Shown here: positions 44,918-54,239 of the stretch, piece after piece
Layout of the letters: every line of letters begins with the position of its first letter
Numbering within the stretch: the first letter of the stretch is position 1
Assembly (NCBI GenBank): GCA_946623755.1
Contig: CAMORK010000009.1
Span: forward strand, 1-55,129
Origin: an uncultured Butyrivibrio sp.
Lineage (GTDB): Bacteria > Bacillota > Clostridia > Lachnospirales > Lachnospiraceae
Length of the DNA: 55,129 nucleotides
Reading direction: 5' to 3'
The notes under the pieces: model-generated
What the model saw: the letters and a program-made list of their open reading frames with translations, nothing else
Told to the model about the DNA's origin: nothing
Databases searched by the model: none
Program-made: the position numbers and the translations under genes

Positions 44918-46423
44918 ATGTATGACAAGCTAACGCAGCTGATATCAAACGGCGATTACAATGAAGCTTTATATGAATTTCAGGAGGAGTTTTTTCACAT
45001 CGATGAGAGAACTCCTGAAGAAGCTGCCAAATTATGCGTTCTGGAGGCTTCGCTCTGGGAGGTTTTGAGCGACAGCCAGGCTGAGTTTGATGCCATTGCC
45101 AGAGGACTTTCATACAATCCGGGAGATTATGAGCTCTTTTACATGCTGGGGCTCTATTTTTTGAACCTGAATATAAATCAGGCCTTTCTTTGTATGGAGA
45201 TGGCGGCTTTTTACTGCAGTGATGATACAGATCGGGAAGTGATCCTGGATACACTTACGGAACTTAAGAATACACCGGCAGTCAGGGTCAGGAATACCAG
45301 TATTATGATCCTCTCTTACAATGATCTGGAGATCATGAAGGACTGCATCAAATCTGTAGAAGATTTCTGTCCGGACGGAACTTTTGAGATTGTTGTAGTG
45401 GACAACGCATCAACTGAGGAAGGCGTTAGGGAGTATCTTCGTAAGAAAAGAGACAGTGCGGACTATCCCTTTATTCTTATCGAGAACGATGTAAATGTCG
45501 GTTTCCCCAAGGGATGCAACATAGGAGCCGCCGCCTGTAACAAAGATAACGATATTTTCTTTTTAAACAACGATGCGGTGCTAATGCAGAACTCTCTGTT
45601 TTTTCTGAGAATGGGGCTGTATGACAGCAGAGATGTAGGGGCATGCGGACCGTTTACCAACAGCGGATCGCTTCAGGAAATTGGTACTGATGAACTTTGG
45701 GATGAGAAGCCTTCTTACAAAGAGGCTATTGAAATATTCAGGGAGTATGCCAGGAAAAACGGCATTCCTAAGCACAACTCCTTCATAAACAGATTCAGGC
45801 TGACCGGGTTTGCTCTGCTTTTATCAAGAGATGCAATTCCTATGGTGGCAGCGGACGGTCAGGTTTTTGATGAGGCTTTTTCTCCTGCGTACTTTGAAGA
45901 CGACGATCTGGGAATTCGTCTTGCACGGGCGGGATTTATGCAGTATCTGTGCGAGAGCAGCTACGTATATCACAACGGAGGAAACGGCTCCTTTGGTGCT
46001 TCGAAGGGCATGAAGGAGGGCCGGCAGAGATTTATCGATAAATGGGGCTTCGATATCTGGGGATATTCACTTCCCTGGTTTGAGGCTGCAGATACAGTTA
46101 TAAGGCTTGCAAAAGAGAGAAAAGGACATCTTAAGGTGTTGGACTTTACCTGCGGTTTTGGTGCTACGGCATCATATATTAAAAGCCAATGCCCCGGTGT
46201 GTTCATAGCCGGTGTCTGCAGGACCTCTTTTGAAGCGGGGATTGCAAAAAAGATGGTTGATGATGTTGTGTTCGGTGAACTCAACACCGTCAGGCTTCCA
46301 TGGAAAAGCCATTCTTTTGATGTTGTACTTGCTGAGACGATCTTTGTCAACAGGGCGAGGATAGGTGAGATGCTCAGAGAAGACGGGATACATATAGGCA
46401 ATGATCAGGAGGAAACAAAGTGA
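44918..46423 (+). CDS. TPR, GT2 glycosyltransferase and methyltransferase-like fusion
   Basis: The 501-residue protein joins three parts. Residues about 1-120 are helical with TPR-like spacing. Residues about 127-375 are a GT2 domain: SIMILSYNDLEIMKDCIKSV, VVVDNAS, NVGFPKGCNIGAAAC, FFLNNDAVL and YFEDDDLGIRLARAG with the acidic catalytic region. Residues about 380-490 resemble a short AdoMet methyltransferase (VLDFTCGFGATASYI, SHSFDVVLAETIF). It could add and cap a sugar. The last part is shorter than a full methyltransferase. There is no clear ribosome-binding site before the ATG. Confidence 0.8.
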   Translation: MYDKLTQLISNGDYNEALYEFQEEFFHIDERTPEEAAKLCVLEASLWEVLSDSQAEFDAIARGLSYNPGDYELFYMLGLYFLNLNINQAFLCMEMAAFYCSDDTDREVILDTLTELKNTPAVRVRNTSIMILSYNDLEIMKDCIKSVEDFCPDGTFEIVVVDNASTEEGVREYLRKKRDSADYPFILIENDVNVGFPKGCNIGAAACNKDNDIFFLNNDAVLMQNSLFFLRMGLYDSRDVGACGPFTNSGSLQEIGTDELWDEKPSYKEAIEIFREYARKNGIPKHNSFINRFRLTGFALLLSRDAIPMVAADGQVFDEAFSPAYFEDDDLGIRLARAGFMQYLCESSYVYHNGGNGSFGASKGMKEGRQRFIDKWGFDIWGYSLPWFEAADTVIRLAKERKGHLKVLDFTCGFGATASYIKSQCPGVFIAGVCRTSFEAGIAKKMVDDVVFGELNTVRLPWKSHSFDVVLAETIFVNRARIGEMLREDGIHIGNDQEETK

Positions 46424-47160
46424 TCTGTCCAAAATGCGGGAAATCTTTACCGGGTAAAATGTGGATGAGTTTTCGCTTCTGTCCGTTTTGCGGAGAGAGA
46501 CTGTTTGATGAGGGCAGGAAATACCTGCTGGAAATTCAATGCGTCGGTCAGCGTGAAGGCGATAATGCTATGATAGTGTTTCTTGATGATCGTCAGATGT
46601 ACGAAGCCAAGGCCGGTGACAGTATATATATTGCAGTAGATGGCGGATTTCATTCTATAAAATTCAGGCAAAAGATAAGGAGCAGGATCATCACGCTTCT
46701 TGTGAACTGTAATTTTGTGCTGAAAGCTTATTTTAACAGCCTTTCCGGTCTGATTGAGACTAATGTAAATAAAGTCGAGGGGTCGAGTGGAGGAATAACG
46801 CCTAAGAGTCTGGGAGATAAGAAGATCACAAGTCCTGTGATGGTTACAGAAGAAGGCGAAAAGGCTTTTGATATCCTGCTTGGAGATGACGATCCCGAGT
46901 TTGAATTCAAGGCAACAAGCGGTTTTAAAGAAGGAATTCTGAGAATATATTCCGAGAGATGTGAATTCAGTACCGAGGGGCAGTTCAAAAAAGAGGTTAT
47001 CCAGTATAAGAATGTAGTGGCCGTTAAGCGCAAAATGGGCTCTTTAGACATAGAATGTGCGGGAAATGTTCATAAAGTTTATAGTATTCCGAAAGATATC
47101 TACAATGAGGTTATGGCATTTTTGACTAATAGAATCAGCGAAGTTCAGGAAACACCATAA
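46420..47160 (+). CDS. Zinc-ribbon protein with PH-like domain
   Basis: The 246-residue protein begins with a zinc ribbon (CPKCGKSLPG, then CPFCGERLF). A middle region (about 40-110) is beta-rich, and the end (about 150-240) resembles a PH or GRAM-like domain. No function is known. The start is GTG at 46420, overlapping the previous stop codon as GTGA, with AGGAGG 8 bases upstream, so the two genes are translationally coupled. Confidence 0.75.
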   Translation: MICPKCGKSLPGKMWMSFRFCPFCGERLFDEGRKYLLEIQCVGQREGDNAMIVFLDDRQMYEAKAGDSIYIAVDGGFHSIKFRQKIRSRIITLLVNCNFVLKAYFNSLSGLIETNVNKVEGSSGGITPKSLGDKKITSPVMVTEEGEKAFDILLGDDDPEFEFKATSGFKEGILRIYSERCEFSTEGQFKKEVIQYKNVVAVKRKMGSLDIECAGNVHKVYSIPKDIYNEVMAFLTNRISEVQETP

Positions 47161-47212
47161 CTTAGACGGAAAGCGGAAACCAAAAAACATATATAATAGT
47201 GTGTAATACAGC

Positions 47213-47248
47213 AAACAAACAGTGCTTTTGTGCTGTTTGTTTTTTCGT
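47213..47248 (+). terminator. Terminator after the zinc-ribbon gene
   Basis: AAACAAACAG (47213-47222) and CTGTTTGTTT (47233-47242) form a perfect 10-bp stem followed by a T-run. Confidence 0.85.
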
Positions 47249-47338
47249 TAACATTTTGAAAATTCTACTTTTCAGATTAGATGTGGAATTTATTGGTTGA
47301 CGTTAAAAAGTCTTTTATTGTAGCAATGAATTGTGAAA

Positions 47339-47354
47339 AAAGTGTGAACACTTT
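47339..47354. promoter_or_regulatory. Candidate operator palindrome
   Basis: AAAGTGT-GA-ACACTTT is a 7-2-7 perfect inverted repeat in the 375-bp AT-rich gap before the HTH gene. It could bind a dimeric regulator, perhaps the HTH protein itself. The gap otherwise holds only a terminator and a promoter; I see no gene in it. Confidence 0.45.
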
Positions 47355-47450
47355 CGCAAATTCTTGTGGTGCAATGCAATTTCGTTAAAATGCCAAAAAT
47401 CCGTGGTCAAACTCTATAAAAATTTATTGGAAAATTCCCCCAAAAAGTGA

Positions 47451-47479
47451 ATGACGAAAAAACGTCTATGTGTTATATT
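47451..47479 (+). promoter_or_regulatory. Promoter of the HTH gene
   Basis: ATGACG (47451-47456) and TATATT (47474-47479) are 17 bp apart. The spacer ends in GTCTATGTGT, similar to the rpmG promoter in this window. Confidence 0.6.
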
Positions 47480-47535
47480 ATTGAATGCAAAAGAAAGAGA
47501 TTTCACAAGAAAAACATTATAGGAGGTAGCGACAC

Positions 47536-47871
47536 ATGACAAAGGCTGAAATTCTTAAAAGAGAGATTCTTTCACAGTATAAAAGTGTTAGACAGTTTGC
47601 AATAGATATGTCTATTCCATACAGCACACTTGTAACAGCATTAGATAGGGGGATTGAGGGGATGGCTTACGGTACAGTAATCAAAATGTGTGATCGTCTT
47701 AATCTTAATCCGGTTGACTTCTCAACTCTTGAGCAGGGGACAGATCTTGGCAAGAAGATCGTTGAGAACCGTGTAATGCAGCAGTATGTTAAACTCAACA
47801 AGGCCGGAAGAAAGAAGATCCTTGACATGATGGGAGATTTCTCACAGCTTGACAAGTATCAGGCTGACTAA
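47536..47871 (+). CDS. XRE-type helix-turn-helix protein
   Basis: The 111-residue protein carries one HTH of the Cro/C1 class near residues 15-60 (SVRQFAIDMSIPYSTLVTAL, then VIKMCDRLNLNP). The C-terminal half is a helical extension. Such proteins are common, short regulators in Lachnospiraceae. Its target is unknown. GGAGGT precedes the ATG and a clear terminator follows. Confidence 0.82.
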   Translation: MTKAEILKREILSQYKSVRQFAIDMSIPYSTLVTALDRGIEGMAYGTVIKMCDRLNLNPVDFSTLEQGTDLGKKIVENRVMQQYVKLNKAGRKKILDMMGDFSQLDKYQAD

Positions 47872-47908
47872 GCAGAACTTCCACCAGTCACATCAGATGA
47901 CACAGCAA

Positions 47909-47947
47909 AAAGACTCTGTGGTATAATAATCCGCAGAGTCTTTTTTG
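47909..47947 (+). terminator. Terminator of the HTH gene
   Basis: AAAAAGACTCTG pairs with CAGAGTCTTTTTT around an AT-rich loop. Confidence 0.88.
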
Positions 47948-47965
47948 ATTTTCGGAGGAATTAAT

Positions 47966-49132
47966 ATGCATTATGATTATCTGGTAGTTGGCGCAGGATT
48001 ATTTGGAGCTGTATTTGCAAGACAGATGAAGGAAAAGGGCAAAACAGTTCTTGTGATAGACAGAAGAGATCACATAGGCGGAAATGTTTACACCGAGAAC
48101 AGGATGGGCATAAATGTTCATAAATATGGTGCTCATATTTTCCATACATCCGACAAAGAGGTCTGGGACTATGTGAATGAATTTGCCGAGTTCAACAACT
48201 ACATCAACAGTCCTGTAGCTGTATATAAGGATGAGCTTTACAACCTGCCGTTCAATATGAATACCTTCAGCAAGATGTGGGGGATCAGAACACCCGATGA
48301 AGCCAGAGAGATAATAAATGCTCAGGCAGAGAAAGAGAAGGAACGCATAAGGAGCGAGAAAGGTACTGCTGAGTTTGAGGCTGAGAATCTTGAGGAGCAG
48401 GCACTTAGTCTTGCGGGACGCGATATATATGAAAAGCTTGTTAAAGGATACACTGAGAAGCAGTGGGGAAGAGATTGCAAGGAACTGCCTGCATTTATTA
48501 TCCAGCGTCTGCCCATGAGATTTATCTATGATAACAACTACTTCAACGACCGCTATCAGGGAATTCCCATCGGAGGATATACTGCTATGGTGGAGAAAAT
48601 TCTTGAAGGTATCGAAGTCAGGACAGGCACCGATTATTACGACTACATGAAACTTGAAGACGGACTTCCGGTAAAGCCTTTTGCTTCTGTAAGCGGAGAC
48701 TCGTTTGACAAGATACTGTTCACGGGAATGATAGATGAGTTCTTTGGTTACAAGCTTGGAACTCTGGAGTACAGGTCGCTTCGATTTGAAACCGAAGATC
48801 TTCCGGATGTGGACAACTATCAGGGCAATGCGGTTGTAAACTACACTGAGAGGGAAATTCCATATACCAGGATTATTGAGCACAAGCATTTTGAATACGG
48901 AACAGGTAAGGGCACCATCATTACCCGGGAGTATCCTGCTGACTGGAAACATGGAGATGAGCCGTACTATCCGATGAACGATTCCAGAAATAACGAGCTC
49001 TATGCAAGATACAAGGAACTTGCAGAGGACTTCAGCGATGTATATTTTGGCGGAAGACTCGGACAGTACAAGTATTACAATATGGACAGGATAATCCGTG
49101 AAGCGCTCGATATGAGCAGATCAGTTAAATAA
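47966..49132 (+). CDS. glf: UDP-galactopyranose mutase
   Basis: Glf converts UDP-galactopyranose to UDP-galactofuranose, the donor for galactofuranose in surface polysaccharides. The 388-residue flavoprotein has the FAD motif DYLVVGAGLFGAVFARQM and the conserved segment YGAHIFHTSDKEVWDYVN near residue 56-73, and later NVVNYTEREIPYTRIIEHK-type residues (written NAVVNYTER here). The start at 47966 follows GGAGGA. It lies among glycosyltransferase genes and is ended by a strong terminator. Confidence 0.95.
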   Translation: MHYDYLVVGAGLFGAVFARQMKEKGKTVLVIDRRDHIGGNVYTENRMGINVHKYGAHIFHTSDKEVWDYVNEFAEFNNYINSPVAVYKDELYNLPFNMNTFSKMWGIRTPDEAREIINAQAEKEKERIRSEKGTAEFEAENLEEQALSLAGRDIYEKLVKGYTEKQWGRDCKELPAFIIQRLPMRFIYDNNYFNDRYQGIPIGGYTAMVEKILEGIEVRTGTDYYDYMKLEDGLPVKPFASVSGDSFDKILFTGMIDEFFGYKLGTLEYRSLRFETEDLPDVDNYQGNAVVNYTEREIPYTRIIEHKHFEYGTGKGTIITREYPADWKHGDEPYYPMNDSRNNELYARYKELAEDFSDVYFGGRLGQYKYYNMDRIIREALDMSRSVK

Positions 49133-49142
49133 AGACAAAAAT

Positions 49143-49175
49143 CAAGCCCCCAGGTTTATGTAGCCTGGGGGCTTG
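49143..49175 (+). terminator. Terminator of glf
   Basis: CAAGCCCCCAGG and CCTGGGGGCTTG form a 12-bp GC-rich stem. It is followed at 49242-49261 by AAGCGC/GCGCTT, which overlaps the stop codon of the convergent gene. Confidence 0.8.
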
Positions 49176-49259
49176 CTGCTACCGGAACGTTCACCGGCAG
49201 CTATATTATTTCAAGTCTTCCCCTCTGCAGCGGGGAGACTTAAGCGCCTTTGACAGCGC

Positions 49260-50561
49260 TTAGCAATAATTGTTGAACATCATTCCCGAATACTCACTTG
49301 TTATGTAAGGCGATGAATAATCTCGATTATCGGGATTCCTGTAATTAACAACCGGGCGCTCCACATATTTCATGGGGTCTACCGATATGTCTTTTGTCTT
49401 TTCAATCAGTGCATCCGCAAATTTGTTGATCGGGTCTAAGGCTTCCATGCTGCTTCCACCTGATACAGCCTGTTTTAGCATCTCGTCATCAACGGAAAGA
49501 GTACCGTTTCCTTCGAGCTTGACACCTATGTCCTCAACATTGCTAAGATACTGCTGAGCGATGCCGATGACTTCGGAACGGAGCTTGGTGCCTTTGAACT
49601 TATCACCCGATATTCCCGAAGCATCTTCTATGAAGCTGTTGTAATTATCTATCAGTGATACCACATGCTGCATCAGCGCTTCGTTGTCTTTCTTGATGCC
49701 TACGTGGATTGGAGATCCGGCATCTGTCAGAGAGTGCAGTGTGATATCGAATTTACCGCCTACCGTAAAGTGATTGGATACGGATACCTTGTCCTCACCG
49801 TTTAAGGTGAAGTGGGCGTTGGTAGCTGGTTCGGCAACCTTATCAAGTCCCAGGAAATCAACAGAGCCCTTTGCCAGCGGCGTATCTGCTTCAAATATTT
49901 CAAATTGGCTCAATTGTCCGGGCTTAAGTCCTGTATGACTTGACTGGATTTCAAGAGCCGACCTGTTGCCGTCTTCTATTATTCGGGCATTGAGGCCAAT
50001 GTTTGCTTTGTTGATCAGAGTCTCGAGTTTCTTTTGGACATCTATATTGGTGTCGGTGTTGTAAATACTGTACTGGAACTCAAAGTCCTGACCGTTTATC
50101 CTGACATCAAAGGCATAATTGTTAGGTGAAAGACCTGTGGAATCGCGGGGGATCATATGCCCCCTGTTGACCTGACTGGTCGCCAGCTGTGTTGCCTCTA
50201 TGTCAAAACCGATGACCCCGATATCCTGTTCCGGAGTCTTGCCGATATAGTTTGCCGAAACCTTGTCTTCATCGGTGGTAAAAGCGGAAGAGTGATTGAG
50301 TGAAGATTTATCCTCATGATCACTAAGCCTTTTGATACTGCCCTGAAGTGCTCGGGCTTTTTCTTTTATATCTATCGCATCGTTTCGTGATGCGTCATCG
50401 TCTGTAAGCAGATAAAGAGGGGACTTCTTGTTGATTTTTGCAATTGATTTATACACATCCCTCAGCTCATCCTTACGATGTGCGTCGGCCTGTGTAACAT
50501 CCCTGGACACGTAGTCCTGTATGAAATGGTTGTAAGCACCATTAAAAGATATGCCTGCCAT
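49260..50561 (-). CDS. FliD-like flagellar capping-related protein
   Basis: The 433-residue protein starts MAGISFNGAYNHFIQDYVS and lacks a signal peptide, as flagellar proteins do. The middle shows the FliD-type segment LNARIIEDGNRSALEIQSSHTG and FLGLDKVAEPATNAHFTLNG, and the late NYNSFIEDASGISGDKFKGTKLRSEVI resembles the C-terminal helix region of capping proteins. The end YSSPYITSEYSGMMFNNYC is one I associate with Lachnospiraceae. It may cap the filament or a related appendage. The start at 50561 follows AAGGAGGGG. No other flagellar gene is next to it. Confidence 0.78.
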   Translation of the reverse strand: MAGISFNGAYNHFIQDYVSRDVTQADAHRKDELRDVYKSIAKINKKSPLYLLTDDDASRNDAIDIKEKARALQGSIKRLSDHEDKSSLNHSSAFTTDEDKVSANYIGKTPEQDIGVIGFDIEATQLATSQVNRGHMIPRDSTGLSPNNYAFDVRINGQDFEFQYSIYNTDTNIDVQKKLETLINKANIGLNARIIEDGNRSALEIQSSHTGLKPGQLSQFEIFEADTPLAKGSVDFLGLDKVAEPATNAHFTLNGEDKVSVSNHFTVGGKFDITLHSLTDAGSPIHVGIKKDNEALMQHVVSLIDNYNSFIEDASGISGDKFKGTKLRSEVIGIAQQYLSNVEDIGVKLEGNGTLSVDDEMLKQAVSGGSSMEALDPINKFADALIEKTKDISVDPMKYVERPVVNYRNPDNRDYSSPYITSEYSGMMFNNYC

Positions 50562-50666
50562 AATGCCCCTCCTTTCTTCCTTGATATACGTACGAGTCCT
50601 TCTCTCTACCAATCCTTTGGTATCAGTCGCACGAGGGCATATTTAGCCACGTTTAGTTACTCTTAT

Positions 50667-50700
50667 AATACTAAAAACAAGTCAAATGTCAACAAAAATT
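50667..50700 (-). promoter_or_regulatory. Promoter of the FliD-like gene
   Basis: Reading the minus strand, TTGACA is followed after 16 bp by TATTAT, upstream of the FliD-like gene. The leader of over 100 nt contains the small hairpin TACCA/TGGTA. It looks like sigma-A rather than SigD. Confidence 0.5.
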
Positions 50701-50808
50701 AACGGTATTTAATTGAATTTAATACAAAGTTAATAATTAATTGCGTTCGGGTGCTCATATATATTATTATGAGATAAGTGAAAAATTCAGATATTATGGA
50801 GTATGTTC

Positions 50809-52677
50809 ATGTTTTGGCTTGTGGCTTTGGCTTTGCTGTTATTATCGGCAAGAATTGCTCGTGTATATAGAGAGAGTATCCTTGATTCAATTACGGTTTC
50901 TTATGCGGGACTTTTAATGGTCCTGTATCTGCTGGCGTTTTTTGATGGGCTTAAGGGTATAGGAGTAGTCTCGGTTCTGGCTGTGGTTTATGTTCTTGTC
51001 CGGATGGTTATGGATGCCCGGGCAGACAAGAGCTCTTTTGCAAAAGAACTCTTAGAATATGGCAGGGTACTGGCTGACCCCGGAGTGATGTTTGCGGTGA
51101 TCTGTACAGCTGCAGTCGGAGTGCTTACAAGGCAGCAGGTCTTTACCTGGTGGGACGACATCAACTTCTGGTCATCTGATGCCAAGCAGATATTTTTCCT
51201 GAATGGGTTTTCAGGCAAGTACGGAAACGTATCTCCGGAGTTCGGTGATTATCCGCCTGTCACTTCTCTTGCCAAGTGGTTGTTTCTCCGGATCGGTGAC
51301 GGAGAGTATATAGAGAGCCTTCAGTTTCTCGGATATTTTGTGCTGTGTCTGATATTTCTTTTCCCTATGCTGTCAAAAGCCATGGCGGCTGTAAAAGCCT
51401 GCGAAATGAACAGATGGTGCAAGATTGCACTTCATGCGCTTGCATTTGTCTGCACTGTGCTGTTTCCCGGAGTTTTCAACGGCATAATCTACTACGGAAC
51501 ACCTGCCGATATTACAATGGCAATTGTTTATGGAGCTCTGCTGCTGGCAATATATGACAGCTACGGACACGAGAAGATCTTTTATTATGTAAGGATAGGT
51601 CTGTTTACGGCGGTACTTCTTCTGACAAAGTCCGTAGGATTTGAGTGGGCACTTTTTGCACTTATCTTCTATATTGTAGTGGCAAACAGAGAAAAGTTTA
51701 TATGGCTGCCGGTTGCTTTTGCCGGAGTATCTTACGGGAGCTGGCTGCTGTTCTGCTTTGTGAACAGACGTGTTGCCAAGCTTACGGGAGCCGGGATCAG
51801 GATGGCTACTTCAGGCACATATTCGGCACCTGACAATACTTTTGACAAGATGAGATATTTTGCCGAAGGCTTCATGTTCCAGCCCATGCATTCGGATTAC
51901 AATCTTACCGTGGATCTCTCGACGGGCGCGACGGTTCTTCTGATTTTTGGTGCCATGGCAGGAATGTATTTCCTGTGCATCCTCGGTAAGGGTGAGTTTA
52001 AGAAGATAGCTCTTTTCTCACTTATAACAGGGACACTTGCCTATGCAATAGTGTTTATTGCACATATATCATTGTTTCAGACAGAGGATCAATATCTGGA
52101 CGCCTATGCCATGGGAATATCAATAGCAAGATACTGTGCACCATTTACGCTTGGAAGCACTTATCTGCTCATGGGAATTGGATTTAACAGGCTGAGAGCT
52201 TCAAAAGTGAAGAGGCGTGTGCTGATATTTGGAGGTGCCTGTGCGCTTCTTGTGATTCTGTGTGCGGACTACAGCGGAGTTTATAAGTATCTTCACGGTT
52301 ACAGGGATCAACTCGCAGAGAACACAGCTTATGTTTCCGATATGGTGGGTGAGGATGGAAAAGAGCTTGTAAATGCGGTTTCAGACAGGTCATACTGGGG
52401 CAAAAGAGTTCTGGTACTCAGAGACGGACATGAGTACTACTGGGTACACAATACTTATATAAGTAAAGAGGCATCACCGGTGGCGCTGGTTTATGATACC
52501 TTCCTTATTGAGGAAGACACAGCCGATACCATCAGACAGAAGATGCTTGACAGTCACGCTTCTTACTTTTATGTTGAGGATAAAGAGGGTGTGGCTTTTG
52601 AACTGTTTTCGGACCTGGTTCCTGAAGGAGTGTATGAGCCGGGCACAGTAATAAAGATTGAAGGAGCAGGTAACTGA
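50809..52677 (+). CDS. GT-C type polytopic glycosyltransferase
   Basis: The 622-residue protein has about a dozen membrane helices. The loop WWDDINFWSSDAKQIFFLNG, then DYPPVTSLAKW, is typical of GT-C enzymes, with the acidic pair as the catalytic site. A soluble tail of about 110 residues (from about 510) faces outside. ATG at 50809 is preferred over 50803 because TGGAG is 7 bases upstream. It overlaps the next gene by one base (TGATG), so the two are coupled. Confidence 0.82.
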   Translation: MFWLVALALLLLSARIARVYRESILDSITVSYAGLLMVLYLLAFFDGLKGIGVVSVLAVVYVLVRMVMDARADKSSFAKELLEYGRVLADPGVMFAVICTAAVGVLTRQQVFTWWDDINFWSSDAKQIFFLNGFSGKYGNVSPEFGDYPPVTSLAKWLFLRIGDGEYIESLQFLGYFVLCLIFLFPMLSKAMAAVKACEMNRWCKIALHALAFVCTVLFPGVFNGIIYYGTPADITMAIVYGALLLAIYDSYGHEKIFYYVRIGLFTAVLLLTKSVGFEWALFALIFYIVVANREKFIWLPVAFAGVSYGSWLLFCFVNRRVAKLTGAGIRMATSGTYSAPDNTFDKMRYFAEGFMFQPMHSDYNLTVDLSTGATVLLIFGAMAGMYFLCILGKGEFKKIALFSLITGTLAYAIVFIAHISLFQTEDQYLDAYAMGISIARYCAPFTLGSTYLLMGIGFNRLRASKVKRRVLIFGGACALLVILCADYSGVYKYLHGYRDQLAENTAYVSDMVGEDGKELVNAVSDRSYWGKRVLVLRDGHEYYWVHNTYISKEASPVALVYDTFLIEEDTADTIRQKMLDSHASYFYVEDKEGVAFELFSDLVPEGVYEPGTVIKIEGAGN

Positions 52678-53729
52678 TGGGAAATGTAACCCCCATTATA
52701 ATTCCGGCGTATGAACCGGATGATAAATTAATAGGTCTGATGGATAATCTGGTGTCAGCAGGTCTTTCGCCGATAGTGGTCGTTAATGACGGCTCTGACA
52801 AAAGAGCTTACGGCAGGATTTTTGATGAAGTATCCGCAAGAGGAGCTGTTGTTCTGGATCACGCTGTCAATATGGGTAAGGGAAGGGCTCTTAAGACGGC
52901 TTTCAACTATTGCCTTAATGAGTATCCTGATATTGCCGGTGTGATAACCGCTGATTCCGACGGACAGCATACTGCTTCAGATATTAAGAAGTGTATGGAT
53001 GCGCTTGTGCAGAATCCGGAGAAGCTTGTGCTGGGAGTCAGAGATTTTGACGAGTCCGGAATTCCCGCAAGATCTGTTTTTGGCAACAAAACAACCAGCA
53101 GAGTCATGAAGTTCCTTACCGGAATGAGCATCAGTGATACGCAGACCGGCCTTAGGGGAATATCTGCAGAGTTTATGAAATTTCTTTTGACGGAAAAGGG
53201 AGAGAGGTTTGAGTTTGAGACAAATATGCTCCTGTCCACCAAGGATCTGGGCATTGAGATACTCGAAGTTCCGATAAGGACTATTTATCTGGAAGAAAAC
53301 AAGTCGAGCCACTTTAATCCCATTAAAGATTCAATCAGAATTTATGCGGTTTTTCTTAAATTCATGTTTTCGTCGCTGTCATCAAGCGTGGTGGACATCG
53401 CTCTGTTCAGTGTGTTTTGTGCGCTCTTTAGGAATGTACCTGTTGCAATCGGGTATATTATGCTTTCAACTATTCTGGCAAGAGTAATTTCCGCTACATA
53501 TAATTTCCTTATTAACTATAAGGTAGTTTTTAAAAGCGGGAGCAACAGTGCAAAGGCTGCATTTAAGTATATCCTGCTGGCTCTTTTTATCATGCTCTCA
53601 AGCGGAGCGCTGGTAAGCTTCTTCCATGGATTCATTCCGACATCGCCTGAGTTTGTGGTGAAAATTCCTGTGGATTGTCTGCTCTTTCTGGTGAGCTTTT
53701 TTGTACAGAGAGAAATAGTCTACAAATAA
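52677..53729 (+). CDS. GT2 polyprenyl-phosphate glycosyltransferase fused to GtrA
   Basis: The 350-residue protein has a GT2 domain (about 1-225) of the dolichyl-phosphate mannose synthase type: IIIPAYEPDDKLIGLMDNL, VVVNDGS, GKGRALKTAF, ITADSDGQHTASDI, QTGLRGIS. Residues about 228-350 are a GtrA-like four-helix membrane domain. The usual role is to charge a polyprenyl phosphate with a sugar and flip it out, for a GT-C enzyme, here the preceding gene. Together they look like a two-gene cassette for a surface glycan. Confidence 0.9.
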   Translation: MGNVTPIIIPAYEPDDKLIGLMDNLVSAGLSPIVVVNDGSDKRAYGRIFDEVSARGAVVLDHAVNMGKGRALKTAFNYCLNEYPDIAGVITADSDGQHTASDIKKCMDALVQNPEKLVLGVRDFDESGIPARSVFGNKTTSRVMKFLTGMSISDTQTGLRGISAEFMKFLLTEKGERFEFETNMLLSTKDLGIEILEVPIRTIYLEENKSSHFNPIKDSIRIYAVFLKFMFSSLSSSVVDIALFSVFCALFRNVPVAIGYIMLSTILARVISATYNFLINYKVVFKSGSNSAKAAFKYILLALFIMLSSGALVSFFHGFIPTSPEFVVKIPVDCLLFLVSFFVQREIVYK

Positions 53730-53742
53730 CAATAAAAATGTG

Positions 53743-53771
53743 TTGACGCGGAGAAATGTCTATGTTATATT
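53743..53771 (+). promoter_or_regulatory. Sigma-A promoter of rpmG-secE-nusG
   Basis: TTGACG (53743-53748) and TATATT (53766-53771) are 17 bp apart. Confidence 0.8.
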
Positions 53772-53847
53772 AGACAAGCGACAAGAGATTTATGTCTTTT
53801 TTTTATGCGCAAAATTAGACAATTACTAAACGCGCGGAGGTGAAATA

Positions 53848-53997
53848 ATGCGTACAAGAATTACATTAGCATGCACAGATTGCAAGAATCGTAACTATGA
53901 CACAACCAAGGATAAGAAGACACATCCTGATCGTGTTGAAATGAAGAAGTATTGCCCTTTCTGCAAGAAGCATACTTTACATAAGGAAACAAAGTAA
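53848..53997 (+). CDS. rpmG: 50S ribosomal protein L33
   Basis: The 49-residue protein starts [17 protein letters not shown] and has CxxC pairs (CTDC and CPFC), the zinc-binding form of L33. It ends [19 protein letters not shown] site precedes the ATG. secE, nusG and rplK follow, the usual firmicute order. The zinc-free form seen in some genomes is not this one. Confidence 0.96.
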   Translation: MRTRITLACTDCKNRNYDTTKDKKTHPDRVEMKKYCPFCKKHTLHKETK

Positions 53998-54029
53998 TTT
54001 CATCCTTAAGTAGGAGGGAGACTACGGAT

Positions 54030-54224
54030 ATGGAACAGTCCAAGATCGGTGCTTTTTTTAAAGGTGTAAAGGCAGAGTTTGCAAGGATCATATGGCCTAC
54101 AAGGGATGACGTTATCAAGCAGACAACAGCTGTAGTTGTTGTTTCTATCATTACTTGCGCTCTTATAGCTTTGCTTGATTATGCTTTTGAATATGGAATG
54201 AATTTTATTACATCCGTTTTCTAA
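54030..54224 (+). CDS. secE: Preprotein translocase subunit SecE
   Basis: SecE is the small clamp of the SecYEG channel. The 64-residue protein has one transmembrane helix near 38-58 and the amphipathic stretch FKGVKAEFARIIWPTRDDVI before it, typical of single-helix gram-positive SecE. It lies between rpmG and nusG. Confidence 0.95.
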   Translation: MEQSKIGAFFKGVKAEFARIIWPTRDDVIKQTTAVVVVSIITCALIALLDYAFEYGMNFITSVF

Positions 54225-54239
54225 TCAAAAGGAGATAAT

